This document shows positions 53,898-64,000 of a DNA stretch of 64,000 nucleotides, piece by piece. The stretch's first letter is position 1; the number at the start of each line of letters is the position of its first letter. Position numbers and translations under genes: made by a program. Source of the stretch: Procambarus clarkii (taxonomy: Eukaryota > Arthropoda > Malacostraca > Decapoda > Cambaridae); NCBI RefSeq assembly GCF_040958095.1, contig NC_091220.1:21914481-21978480 (forward strand). The letters are read 5' to 3'. The notes beneath the pieces are model-generated. The model did not search any database, was not told the origin of the DNA, and saw only the letters and a list, made by a program, of their open reading frames with translations.

Positions 53898-55639
53898 GTC
53901 AATCCCTGCTTAGGGAGGGTATCGACTACTGCCAACGCACATGTGCCGCTGAAGTAAGGCGAGTCGAGATGTACTGGCACTAAGGGGGCGATGTACTGCG
54001 TCCTAGGAAACCCAACCAGGACAACCTGTTGTCTCCCGTCCACACTTACTCCCTCGGGTAACGAGCTTCTCACGATCAGGGACTGGGCTGCTCCACTATC
54101 TCTGAGCACTACAACTGATCTGCCAGTATGATCACACGTTACGTACCCGCTTGAAGTGTGAGGGGCGAACAAACTTGGTCCTTCCTGCGTAGTCGTAGAC
54201 TGGTTTCCTGCTGGTGGTCTTACACAGCTCATCATCATCACCTCCCTACGTGCTCTGCCACCTCTTCTGCCTCGGCACATAGCAGCTACATGCCCTTTCT
54301 GCCCACAAGTCCAGCACACCACATTCCTCCTTGGACTCCGGTGTTTCGGACTGCTAGGACTCTTCCTTCGAGGGCTACTTGGGGGCGTCTTCTTAGCGCT
54401 TTGTGGGACGGGTCTTTCCACTTCGTCATGAGGTCTGTCAAACCGGCGTTGGTAATTCCTCGGGACGTACTTAGCAGACGGCCTATGAGTCAGGATGTAT
54501 TCCTCAAGCCATGGTGGCTGCCGCACTCAAGGTCTCCACCTGCTGCTCCTCTAAGTACGTCTTCAGGTCTCCAGACAAACAATCCTTGAAGTCCTCTAGC
54601 AGTATGAGCTGCTCGAGGTCTTCTTTGGTCTCCACCTTCCGAGAAGCACACCATTCCTAGAAAAGTCGTTCCTTGATAGTGGCGAATTCGGTGAAAGTGT
54701 GTTCTGAGGTCTTATTCAGGTTTCTGAACTTCTGCCTGTAAGCCTCAGGTACCAATTGGTAAGCCATGAGCACAACCTTCTTCACCTTGTCGTAATCGCC
54801 GGAGTCGTCAAGGGATAACGTGGAGTAGGCGATTTGGGCCTTCCCAGTCAAGACTGACTGTATCATGATGGCCCAATTCTCCCTTGGCCACTCCAAAGAG
54901 GCAGCGACTTTCTCGAAGACTGCGAAGAACTTTGAAACTTCCTTCTCGTTGAATTTGGGGACCATTTTGATGTTCCTTATGGCCTCCGACCACCTAACCG
55001 TATTACTTCTAGCTCATGTTGTCTCTCTCTTTCCTCTCTGTCTCGTCGTTCTTGTCTGTCTCGTTCTTCTCTTTCTCTCTCTCGTTCTTCTCTTTCTCTC
55101 TCTCGTTCTTCTCTTCTTTCTTCTCATTCTAATTCTAACGCCTCATCGCCAATTCTTTATCTTTCATCTCCATTTCTTTATTCTTTTAATTCTCGTTCTA
55201 ATTCTAACTTCTTCCACTCTATCTCGCGATTTATCTCTAAGGCGCGCATTTTGACTGTAAGTAAGCTAATATTCAGCTCACCTGCATCACTGTCAATGTC
55301 ACTACCTTTGTCTTCCTTTTCAGTGGAAGCAACTTCTTCACTTTCCTTGGTACCTAGTGCCTCACTTTCTTGTTTTTCTTCGGCCTTCAAATGCCGGTGA
55401 ACCTTGGATAAGATCTCCACACGGGAATCACTGGCACAGATCTTTATCTCCAAGTAGGCACTAACTAGCACTATTTCTGGTTTGCTCAGATATTTTAATC
55501 TGGCAAGACAGTCCTCTCTGTTCAGAAAAGCCTGAACATCGTCCAGATCATCGATGGTAGCTTTTTCTGCCATTGTCACAGATGGAACACTTAGCACGTA
55601 ACTCACCGCTTTCACGTTAGCACTTAACGCACCGAGCAC
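53888..55639 (-). CDS. Gag and aspartic protease of the LTR element, frames broken
   Basis: The first block (55639-55178) is a charged N-terminal domain. The second (54965-54657) has the SCAN-like gag pattern (FEKVA..L.WP...WA..IQS.LTGKAQ.AY..L). The third (54526-53888) has a CCHC knuckle (CWTCGQKGHVAAMC) and then the protease motif VVLRDSGAAQSLI with the catalytic D-S-G. At least two shifts separate the blocks. Confidence 0.75.
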
Positions 55640-55949
55640 TGTTCTACGTCAATATTGCACTTTATCGCACTGGCGCCTCACTTGCCAATATTGCACGTAA
55701 TTACTTCGGGCACCGCACTACACAATATCGCACTGAATCACAGCGAACACTTCGCTCTACAATATTGCACTGAATCACGCCGAGCACCGCACTACACAAT
55801 ATTGCACTTTGTCACTCTTAGCACTGCACAGGACGTATAACGTCCCAATCGTCACACACAGGGGGAATTATATACAGGGATTACGCCACTTCACCACCCC
55901 TGTCAAACATACTTAACAAGGGGACGGATCCCGCTGGGGATGCCAATTA

Positions 55950-56956
55950 TGTTACGGCCCTCTCGGGTCGCAACTGGTTCGTACTCTGATGTTATGAGGA
56001 AGGGTATCCGGCCCCAAGCCAGTAGTGGCTTTCAAGGGATGAGATCCGTGACGCAAGTAACTTAAAGGGGAAGGGAAATAAAGTCAAGAACTTAATACCA
56101 TAATTATTTCCATCACCAATAAATAATATATAAAAAGATTACACGGGGGGAGGGGTATTAACACTGTACAGGGGAATTATTTACACAAACGTCTTCTCCT
56201 GAAGACTCTGGATCCAAGCTCTCGGTGCTTTCGTGGCCTCACAACGAATCCTTTGAGAAGCTGAGTCTACCCCGGCCACAGGCCAGCCAAAACACAGTTT
56301 CCACTGGGGGCACCGCTGTGGGAGGCCGTCAACCACAAGTCCAGCAACACAGCTGGCAGGTTCCGGATCAGCAACGCTGGTCAGGCCACGCCACGAGCGA
56401 TACTAGGGTAGCGCCTAGTCAGGAGCCTCGTGTGATACCACAGATCCCTCTCCTGTCCTCAATACCCCAGTGGTCAATCGTCTCCAGCAGTCGGTCCCGG
56501 GAATGACAATCCTTCTACTGCCACTTCACTGGCAGGTAACACCACAGTATTCTCCCGGGAGACGACTCACAGCTGCTGCAGCAAAGCGCAAGGTATGGGG
56601 ACGGCTGCCTTGGGTAGACTTACTCAACTTCCCTTACAGCAGTCCCAGGTCGACTCTGTAAGCAGACACGTCATCAATAACAGGGACACACTAAAGCACC
56701 TCACTTACAGGCTCAGACACAAACGCCCGACGTATCCACTCCATAGATGGCGTTGTCGTCTGAGCACCACCTCACCAGAGGTCAGCAGCGGCTGTGTTGT
56801 GAGCTGAACCGGACTGGAAACTGGCCCTTGTTGGCCAGTACACCTTGTCCCTCACCAGGTGTCGTCGTCCATTTGGTGGGGGTTTTGGGAGCTGACCCAC
56901 AGATGGCGCTGTCGTCACTGCTCCATGCTCGGTACGCTGGATTCGGGTCCGTAACA
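55950..56956 (-). repeat. Long terminal repeat, 5' LTR in element sense
   Basis: Same termini and sequence as the left LTR with scattered single-base and small length differences, so the insertion is not brand new. Confidence 0.9.
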
Positions 56957-57957
56957 GTTTGAAAGAGATAATAAACCCAAAGTGGATGATGAATTTCCAG
57001 ATGTGGATCCTGCTCCTGAGATAGATGGTGACACTGTTGGGGGCAATGAATGTACATGCTTTAAATTTCCATCAGCATGTATCTGAGGTACATTGTAGCT
57101 TGTATTTGTATTTGAAAGCTGTGATCTTTAGATACCAATAATTGTTGTTGTTGTTGTGGTTGATTAACATATACATCTTCATTCCAATCTGAACTTGAAA
57201 TTGTATTTAGAGATAAACCCAAAGTGGGTACTGGATTTCCTGCTCCTGAGGTAGATGGTGACACTGTTGGATCAAGGAATGTCAATGAATGTTCATGATA
57301 TAAATTTACATCATCTACCAGAGGTGCATTGTAATAGGTATTTGAAAACTGTTGATCTTCGTGTACCAATAATTGTTGTTGTTGTTGTTGTTGATTAACA
57401 TATGCATCTTCATTCAACCTGAACTTGATATTGTATTTTCAGGAAACGACACCATTATTTGTTGATAATCATTATTAATTGATTCACCTGTTTTACAATA
57501 TTTGTCAATTATATAAGTCAGATCTGTTTCTCTTTGTTCTTCTTCCAATTTGTATGTTAGGTTGATGATAATTACACTTCAAATTGGCTGCTGGTAAATT
57601 GGTGGTTTCTGATATTAGTTGATAATTTGAGCTTGAAGTAGATGGCAAATAAATGTTGTTATTTTTTCTCCTCCTCTTGTGGTGTTAGTTTCTGAGGGAA
57701 AGAGGATATCAATGAAATCATGAATTTGATCCAAAAAATATTCTTCTCTATGTTGTTGTTGTTGAACATGAGGAACTCCATTTTCCTGAGTTTTGTTTGC
57801 AATTCTTTTAAATGTTGTTATATTCTTCTTCACCTTATTTTCCAAAACTGATTCTTCATCATCAGATTCCAAAGCAGCAGGAGCAGCAACAGCAGTGGCA
57901 ACGATGATGGTCAGGGTAGTACTAGTAGTGGTGGTGGTGGTGGTGGCACTAGTGGTG

Positions 57958-58036
<79 letters not shown>

Positions 58037-58192
58037 AAGTAGCAGATTTATCTAAATCTTTGTTTGTCGATGACCCTAATTCTTCCTTATTGGCCTGTAT
58101 CATGCTCATTATTATCTTCTTTACTGTTATCACTACCACCATCATCATCATTTTTATTACTATTACCTACTACTACTACTACCACCGCCACC

Positions 58193-58239
<47 letters not shown>

Positions 58240-59502
58240 CACTGCCACCACCATCACTACTACTGTTACTGTTACTGCTGCTGCTGCTGCTTCTTATGCT
58301 GCTGCTGCCTCTTCTGATGCTGATTCTTCTGCTGCTGCTGCCTCTTCTGATGCTGATGTCTTTTCTGTTGCCACTTCTACTTCTGCTGTTTCTTCTTTTT
58401 CTATCATCTTCATTATCCTTATCATCATTATCATTATTTATCCCAGTAATAATAATGATGTAGTTGCTGATTCAGTAATGTTAGTAGTAGTTTTAGTGAC
58501 TGAGGGAAGAATATTTTCATTTCTTCGTTTTTTAATAAATTCCTGATTTGTATACCTAAAAAGTAGTCTTCTAAAACTTCCCGTTTATCTTGATGTATAA
58601 AACCAGATGAAATTATTTTTTGTAGGATAATTCTAGATAATCTATTCTTATCTATATCACAATTCCTATACTGAAATTGGCTCTTAATTATGTAATGTAA
58701 AGTTTCCAGTATTATTTTTAAAGATTCTGTCAAATTCATATTCTTTGGAGAACATTTGGGTTTCACTTCATTCTTATGTAAGTCGATTATCTTCAGTATA
58801 TTATTTCTATACTTTGGAAGTGGGAATTTTACTTCACAGCAGTTACATTCCATAATTGGAATGATTTCATTCTTCAATCTAAACCCTTCATGTATGAAAG
58901 TTTGTTTGTCTTGATATTTGAGTCTTTAAATTTTCATACTTGGTTTTAAATAAAAAGGCTGACTCTTCAAAAGATTTATCATCATCATCAACATCATCAT
59001 CATCATCATTATCATCATCATCATCATCATTATTATGCTTATGCTTTTTTTTCATTGCCTTTATTATATATAATATTTCATTAATTTTATCTAATGTAGT
59101 TGTATATACTACAAATGGTGCTCTCTTACACTCATGATCGATTATTTTCTGGAATGATATAAATATGCCATTACATTTTATGCAAATGTAACAACCATTG
59201 TTATTATCCATGTAAGAAAATGTGGATAATTTTTCCAACTGATCATTAGTTAGTCCATATTTTATATTTTTGTTTATCTTTCAATTCTGGATAGGATGGG
59301 AGATAAATTTTTTTATTCTCTTATGGTATTCTTGAACATAAGTCAGTGTTCTTATACTAGAGTACAGATGAGTCCCCTTTAATATAAAATATTTAGGGAG
59401 ACCATCATAGAGTTGTTGTTCTGATGTAAAAGTGGTGGGTGCCTCATTTGGGAGAGGATCTCGACGATTCACGTTGTTCTTAATTGGAGCCATTGAAAAC
59501 AA
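56957..59502 (-). pseudogene. Low-complexity gene with zinc-finger-like segment, many frames
   Basis: From an ATG at about 59490 (59502-59281) the frames pass successively through 59238-58888, 58877-58434, 58151-57615 and 57417-57061, all on the minus strand, and probably on past the LTR element to 51260. Recognisable pieces are a C2H2-like CYICIKCNGIF...DHEC (about 59180), an Asp run from (ATC)n (58979-59030), a second CNCCEVKF pair (about 58840), Thr/Ser runs from trinucleotide repeats (57920-58330) and two copies of a roughly 55-residue unit with NEDVYVNQ plus a Gln run (57061-57417). Stops and shifts separate the pieces. It may be several genes. No function can be given. Confidence 0.4.
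57920..58330. repeat. Compound trinucleotide repeat block
   Basis: (GTA/GTG)n at 57925-58035, then (CTA/CCA)n at 58160-58260 and (TGC)n at 58272-58345. Open in several frames on both strands because of the repeat. Confidence 0.95.
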
Positions 59503-59830
59503 TAAAGCAGAAGAATCCCACAGGCTGGAGAATCATGCATGTGTATACAGCTGGCAATTGAGACAAGCTGTAGCTGGTTAGATACATCTTGTAGTTTTTA
59601 GGTTGTGCAGTATGCTCACAGAGTAAATCCGAATCCTAAAACAAAGAAAAAAGTGTCACTTTTTATTTTACTCGTTTAACATAAAGATAAAATAATAGTA
59701 TATTATGCTTGTTTAACTTTTTTAAAAATATGTAAACAATGTTTTTTTCATATTAATTAAGCCTAAACTTAAAAAATAAAGTATCTGAAATTAATAAATT
59801 TAAACAAATATATTTAGGTCTAGATAATAA
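59503..59830. other. Intergenic region between divergent genes
   Basis: AT-rich spacer between the minus-strand low-complexity gene and the plus-strand Fic gene. It probably holds both promoters, but I see no clear TATA/initiator pair. Confidence 0.35.
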
Positions 59831-59890
59831 TAAAAAAGTTCAAGGGTTAGTTGTAAAAACCATGGAATATGGTTTTTTTTAACTAATTTA

Positions 59891-60622
59891 ATGAAACATG
59901 AAAATATTGGGATTTGGCCACACAACCAGAAGAAAACTCTAATCACTAATTGGAAAGTTAGAGAGGTTAGAAACTTACTAAGAGCAATAGAATATTTAAA
60001 TTTCATTAGAGGTAATAAAAAGATTAAGGAAGAGATAGTAGGAGATAAGGATATGTTACACTTTATTAGGTTTAATTGATCTTGAAACTTGTGTTTTAAA
60101 TTTACACAAAATATTAATGAGAGGATTGTTATCACCCGAAAAATGTGGTTATGTAAGTACCAATATACGCTGTACAAAGATTAGTAATAACACAAGTGTC
60201 AAGGGTTGTATGTATATCTACATATCCATTCAATTCAGGATGGAGAAAATCGTATTTTGGCTATTTTGGACAATTACAATTCTACATTGACCCAAAAAAT
60301 ATTTACATTTTTAGGGCCAGAGGAAGAATTTGAATGGATTTTTAAATTAATTTCATGGTTTATCCTAGAAATGCTTACTCTCCATCCTTTTTCAGATGGA
60401 AATGGTCGTTTGACACGTCTTTTAGTCAATTATATATTGTCAACATTAATGCCATTTCCAACATCTATCATGGGGAATTTAGAATGGGCTATTATCCATG
60501 ATCGAAAACTAAATACAAAAAAACAACGCCCACCTCTTAACATACTCAAATTAGTAATTGAAAGTGTCTTGTTCAATTGGCGAATGTATTTTTATCTGTT
60601 ATCTGTGGTCAGAAAAAAATAA
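59891..60622 (+). pseudogene. Fic-domain protein, two frameshifts
   Basis: Fic enzymes transfer AMP (or another nucleotide moiety) to target proteins. The signature HPFSDGNGRLTR (60383-60418) has the catalytic His, the phosphate-binding G-N-G and the Arg. Upstream, in order, are the expected helices: W.VREV.NLLRAIEYL (59891-60060), then, after a shift near 60070, LNLHKILMRGLLSP..CGYVS, then, after a shift near 60210, the frame with the signature. No (S/T)xxxE(G/N) inhibitory helix is evident. Its stop codon (60620-60622) shares one base with the ATG of the PIF-3-like gene. Fic genes occur in bacteria, animals and some large viruses; source undetermined. Confidence 0.75.
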
Positions 60623-61044
60623 TGAAACTTTATATTATATTTATATGTTTAATTCTTTATTCAATAATATTAAATTACATTTATAAGAAAAATATGAGTA
60701 ATAATCCAAAGAAAGACTCTAATTTAATATTAATGTCACACCCTCCATATGAAAAGATTACAAGAGAGATGGATTGTACTATTAACAATATAGCATGCCA
60801 GAAAAATGAAGACTGTCAAACATTTTGCTCTTCTTCTTTAGGAGTTACTTGCATTAATAGTTTTTGTAATTATGACACTGATCATAAATGTTTAAATGGA
60901 GGATTTCCTATTAATTATGTTGGGGAAACTAATTTAATAACCACCATATGTGCTTGTATGGATAATGGACACTATATCGGTGAGCAATGTCAATACCAAA
61001 ATTCCTTTCGACCAACGTCTCACAAAAGCTTCCCTATTAGCTAA
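60622..61044 (+). CDS. pif-3: PIF-3-like per os infectivity factor
   Basis: PIF-3 is a small virion envelope protein of the entry complex conserved in baculoviruses, nudiviruses, hytrosaviruses and relatives. The ATG at 60622 overlaps the preceding stop (TAATG). 140 residues: an N-terminal hydrophobic anchor (about residues 3-20), a short basic patch, then a cysteine-rich ectodomain with the spacing DCTIN..AC.....C..FC......C....C (from about residue 52), and a later CLNGG...C.C pair. Size, anchor and cysteine pattern match PIF-3; no other family I know fits as well. Frame intact. Confidence 0.6.
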   Translation: MKLYIIFICLILYSIILNYIYKKNMSNNPKKDSNLILMSHPPYEKITREMDCTINNIACQKNEDCQTFCSSSLGVTCINSFCNYDTDHKCLNGGFPINYVGETNLITTICACMDNGHYIGEQCQYQNSFRPTSHKSFPIS

Positions 61045-61119
61045 AGACGGACGTATATTATTTTAAAGTAAAAAAAAAAAAAAAGATTTTCCCATCTATA
61101 AGTATACTACAATTTCACT

Positions 61120-62397
61120 ATGTTGCTCTTTAAAATGAATGATCGATATTATACTTATCCACTTATTCAAAATTATGATCCGTTAAAACGAACTTATCAA
61201 GACTCACATATCAATCCCAATACTGGGACTTTTAATAAAATAACTCGTGATCTTCAAACTATAAGTTGTACTTCATCAAGAAAAAATAAGACGAGTTTAT
61301 ATGGTTTTGGATCACTAACAGATATGTGTGGGAAAAGAGAAATTGATTTGATTTTATTAACAAATGGAACAGTTCATCATTTATATCGTAGATTTTGGGA
61401 GACAAACACTATAAGTGGTTCCCATGTCATACGTCTACCTAGTTTAGATTATATACATTTTATCTTGGATGTTGATTTAAAAAAAATGTGTACTCTTGAA
61501 TCATTTCGTTTATCGACAGCTGAGTACCTAGAATATCTAACACTTCAACAATCAGGGTCATCCTTACAATTAACAACATCCATTGTTGATGGACAGATCT
61601 ATTATAATACAAATTATGTCATATATGAACTTGTTTCTCATATTGTTTATTATTTAGGTCTAGACTGGCTACCAATTTATATTTTAGGTAAATCACAAAC
61701 GTTTACTCAAGGATTTCATCTTGAAATACCCCACCTAACTCTTTCCTATTATGATTTTGCCCTGATGTCCAATTCATGTAAAGAACTCTTACCTACCCTC
61801 GTAGATATTACTACCAATTATAGTATTTTTGGCTGTCAAAAAATTCAACTGCAAACACCTTTAAACAAAATGGACTGCACTTATTTACCATATGCGGTTT
61901 TCCACAAAAATAATATTTACGATATGTCAAACTCACCACCCTCATATATTTTATCAAGTATGGGTGAAGTTTTTGACTTATTTAATATCTGTAAATATCA
62001 TGAACCTTCATCCATTAGAGGATTCCCAACTATTATCGGATTGGATGATGATACATATGCTCTGGATGTTTTTCAGAAAAATGTTCAAACATTTATGCAA
62101 AGCAAAGAAAATATTGATGATGCCGAAAATTATTTTACTATATATGAAAATTATGATAATTCTAGGGAGAGAGATGAAGAAAAAATACCAGATAAAACAG
62201 AAGAAAATTTGTTCATGTTTTCCAATGTTAACAATATTATCAATAAAATTATAGTGGGTTTATTTTTTGTTACACTTAGTAAGGAATATAAACTTTCTAT
62301 ATATAAATCTCTTCATTTTCAAGAGGAACAACAAGAAGAGAATAACCAACTCTTAATTATACTTGAAAAATATCCAAATAGTTTTTATACATATTAA
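61120..62397 (+). CDS. Archaeo-eukaryotic-type primase-like protein
   Basis: Primases of this superfamily make RNA primers with two catalytic aspartates (hhDhD) and a downstream histidine. Here FILDVDLKK gives D117 and D119, and SQTFTQGFHLEIP gives H200 on a following strand, at a spacing like that of the herpesvirus UL52 and LEF-1 families. ATG at 61120, 425 residues, with an Asp/Glu-rich segment near residue 340 and a hydrophobic stretch after it. I do not see a clear third (hD) motif. The position just after PIF-3, on the same strand, is the context. A structural prediction would decide. Confidence 0.5.
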   Translation: MLLFKMNDRYYTYPLIQNYDPLKRTYQDSHINPNTGTFNKITRDLQTISCTSSRKNKTSLYGFGSLTDMCGKREIDLILLTNGTVHHLYRRFWETNTISGSHVIRLPSLDYIHFILDVDLKKMCTLESFRLSTAEYLEYLTLQQSGSSLQLTTSIVDGQIYYNTNYVIYELVSHIVYYLGLDWLPIYILGKSQTFTQGFHLEIPHLTLSYYDFALMSNSCKELLPTLVDITTNYSIFGCQKIQLQTPLNKMDCTYLPYAVFHKNNIYDMSNSPPSYILSSMGEVFDLFNICKYHEPSSIRGFPTIIGLDDDTYALDVFQKNVQTFMQSKENIDDAENYFTIYENYDNSRERDEEKIPDKTEENLFMFSNVNNIINKIIVGLFFVTLSKEYKLSIYKSLHFQEEQQEENNQLLIILEKYPNSFYTY

Positions 62398-62473
62398 CGA
62401 AATTCCGCATTACCTGATTCTTCTTACAAATGACAATGACACTGAGGGAAACTTTGACTACGATAAAATATAA

Positions 62474-63505
62474 ATGGCAGCAAATCGTATTGAAAAAGTG
62501 TTTACAGTTCAACCTTAAAGGCAAACATCAATTAGCGGAACAGTTGCCAGTAGCAATATCAGTCGAGATACCAATTCTTTCTTGAAACGAATTCAGCCAT
62601 TTACCATTGAAGATATTACCCGTTTATGTTTGCAGAGTAAACAACATCTTCACACTGTCTTGTATCTTTTAGCATTGTTATATGTTAAAAAGACCCGTCA
62701 AAAGTCCCTGGGAATGACATTTCCTGACTACAATTATTTTATAGCCCAAATAATTAGAGATTTAAATTTTAATCACTTAGATACTGGACCACTTTATGAA
62801 ATCATCTATCTTCTTAACCGATATCAGGAACACCAGCAAGTAAAAGAAGAATTAGAAGATTGGATAATTTTGTGTCTTCTAAATCTTCTAATTGTTAGTG
62901 ATGTGGTATCAATGAAAGAAGCTTTTGATCTAGTAGAAAAAATTGATTCTCAAAGATTGGATTTTGTCATGAATATAAATGAGGAAGAGTTTGACAGTGA
63001 CACTTATCGGGTAGTACCATCAGCTAATAGTAATTCACGTCCTACTAAAATTCCTCGGATTATAATAGCTTTTTCTTTCCTACAGAATTTTTGTATAACG
63101 GAATATAACAATTTTTTAGCTATATATAAACCTATTATATGTGATAAGAATTCGCGCCAGATTAATGTTTGGGATAATACTACTAAGAAGTGGTCAGTAG
63201 CTAATAATCACATTAATTCTTCTTTACTAGCACCAGACCTAGCTTACATTGCACGTCAAATTATTTTAATTGATAGCATACTACAACAACAACAACAACA
63301 ACCACAATTACTGGAAAATGAAATGTTTCTTTCACTTACCTTACCACCAACGCCACTACAATCCAACAGCAACTTATTAACACCTCCTACTCCGTTGTCA
63401 CCTTCTCCATCAATAACCTCATCAACTTCTTCATCGAATTCAAACTCAAACCTTCCTTCTCCTTCAGCCAAAGGTAGAGTAAAAAAAAAAACTACTTATT
63501 CTACA

Positions 63506-63538
<33 letters not shown>

Positions 63539-63946
63539 TACAAGAAACGAAGTCTTATTCAGAATAGTCTTCTAAATTCTATAAAGAGTTTTTATGCAAA
63601 CATGAAAATCTTGGATATACCTCGATATTTTATTGCTTCTTCTCAATGTTATATCATCAGCGGCAGTAGCAGTAGTGAGATGAACCAAATTTTTTATATC
63701 CTACCACTTCCCCTGTACAAATCATCAAATAATACAAATTCTGATACAAGACCAACTATTTATGATTGGAGTGAAGTATTGAAACTATTAGATCACATAC
63801 CAAAATGTACCTTTTTTATGCAGCAATGTAATCCAATATTAAAAGATATTCTACATTACGAAAGCGAAAAAAAGAAATATTATAAGAAGTTGACAGTTGC
63901 AGAGAAAATAAAATTCTCTTACTTAGTCGTGAACAATATCATATAA
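62474..63946 (+). pseudogene. Large unknown protein, interrupted and running towards the window end
   Basis: ATG at 62474, but the 15th codon is TAA (62516-62518) and the same frame then stays open to 63946 (about 475 codons). It has a helical N-terminal domain, a central low-complexity part (Gln run 63285-63303, Pro/Ser-rich 63340-63470, Asn run 63508-63538) and a C-terminal domain. At 63905-63946 a second frame keeps a coding look (INFIDRFWNDGMN) to the end of the window, so the gene probably continues after a shift. No known motif. It follows the primase-like gene by 77 bp on the same strand and may be part of the replication set. Confidence 0.5.
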
Positions 63947-64000
63947 ACTTTATAGATCGATTTTGGAATGATGGTATGAATAGATTAGCTCAACTTGTCA

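Larger units (their letters stand above)
51610..56956 (-). mobile_element. LTR retrotransposon (Gypsy-type gag/protease), pol-less
   Basis: Two near-identical LTRs (51610-52613 and 55950-56956) begin TGTTACGG and end CCGTAACA. A 5-bp target duplication GTTTG flanks the element (51605-51609 and 56957-56961). The coding strand is minus. A primer-binding-site-like TTGGCATCCCCAGCGGGAT follows the right LTR in element sense, and a purine tract (GGTGGGGAGGTG) precedes the left LTR. Internal coding covers gag and protease only; no reverse transcriptase or integrase motif is present in the 3.3 kb between the LTRs, so the copy is non-autonomous. Confidence 0.9.

Noticed and set aside
57793-58546. Val-, Tyr- and Thr-run open frames on the plus strand
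   Set aside because: They arise from trinucleotide repeats; no non-repetitive coding sequence supports them.

Overview
The window reads as arthropod (probably crustacean) chromosomal DNA that carries an old, partly decayed insertion of a large nuclear DNA virus of the baculovirus/nudivirus/filamentous-virus group (class Naldaviricetes). The eukaryotic setting is shown by several non-LTR retrotransposons, one complete but pol-less LTR element with LTRs and a 5-bp target duplication, a retrocopy of an animal methionine adenosyltransferase, long microsatellites and GT-AG introns of about 94-250 bp. The viral origin rests on two genes: a 1191-residue RNA polymerase second-largest subunit of LEF-8 type (22816-26391, minus) and a PIF-3-like envelope protein (60622-61044). 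A primase-like protein, inhibitor-of-apoptosis genes, a dUTPase, a ligase and a possible capping enzyme fit with them. Class-level placement is an inference; I could not search a database.

Layout. 1-7000: an acidic repeat fragment, a small coiled-coil gene family and a four-exon RNA-ligase-like pseudogene. 7500-9500: a spliced IAP gene with two BIRs, repeats and a RING, plus a broken extra BIR upstream. 10.1-18.3 kb: two paralogous MVAPYEF genes behind shared minisatellite/promoter units, flanking a coiled-coil gene of about 911 codons that is split by a CR1/L2-like LINE. 18.4-19.8 kb: a second, broken IAP. 20-28 kb: an unknown gene, a spliced small gene, a 61-bp tandem array, LEF-8 and a small membrane protein. 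28.3-34.3 kb: a gene split by a second LINE copy, a capping-enzyme-like gene, a PD-(D/E)XK nuclease and a PPP1R15/GADD34-like gene. 35-42.2 kb: a C2H2 zinc-finger gene, a broken dUTPase, a decayed non-LTR element with gag, RT and RNase H, and the MAT retrocopy. 42.4-50.8 kb: a membrane-anchored protein with an enormous Gly/Glu repeat, a palindrome cluster, an F-box/FBH1-like gene without its Walker A lysine, and membrane and methyltransferase-like remnants. 51.2-59.5 kb: a low-complexity gene split by the LTR element. 59.8-64 kb: a Fic-domain pseudogene, PIF-3, the primase-like gene and a further unknown gene running off the end.

How the genes could have worked together: transcription (LEF-8, possible capping enzyme), replication and nucleotide metabolism (primase-like, dUTPase, ligase, nuclease), entry (PIF-3-like and a second membrane-anchored protein), and host manipulation (IAPs, PPP1R15-like, Fic, F-box). 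Several of these genes sit behind promoters with a TATA box and an arthropod TCAGT initiator about 32 bp apart, and some have introns, which suggests host RNA polymerase II transcription of that subset. Decay is mixed. Some reading frames are open throughout; others have single frameshifts at homopolymers (which could be assembly errors), in-frame stops that cannot be explained that way, or transposon insertions.
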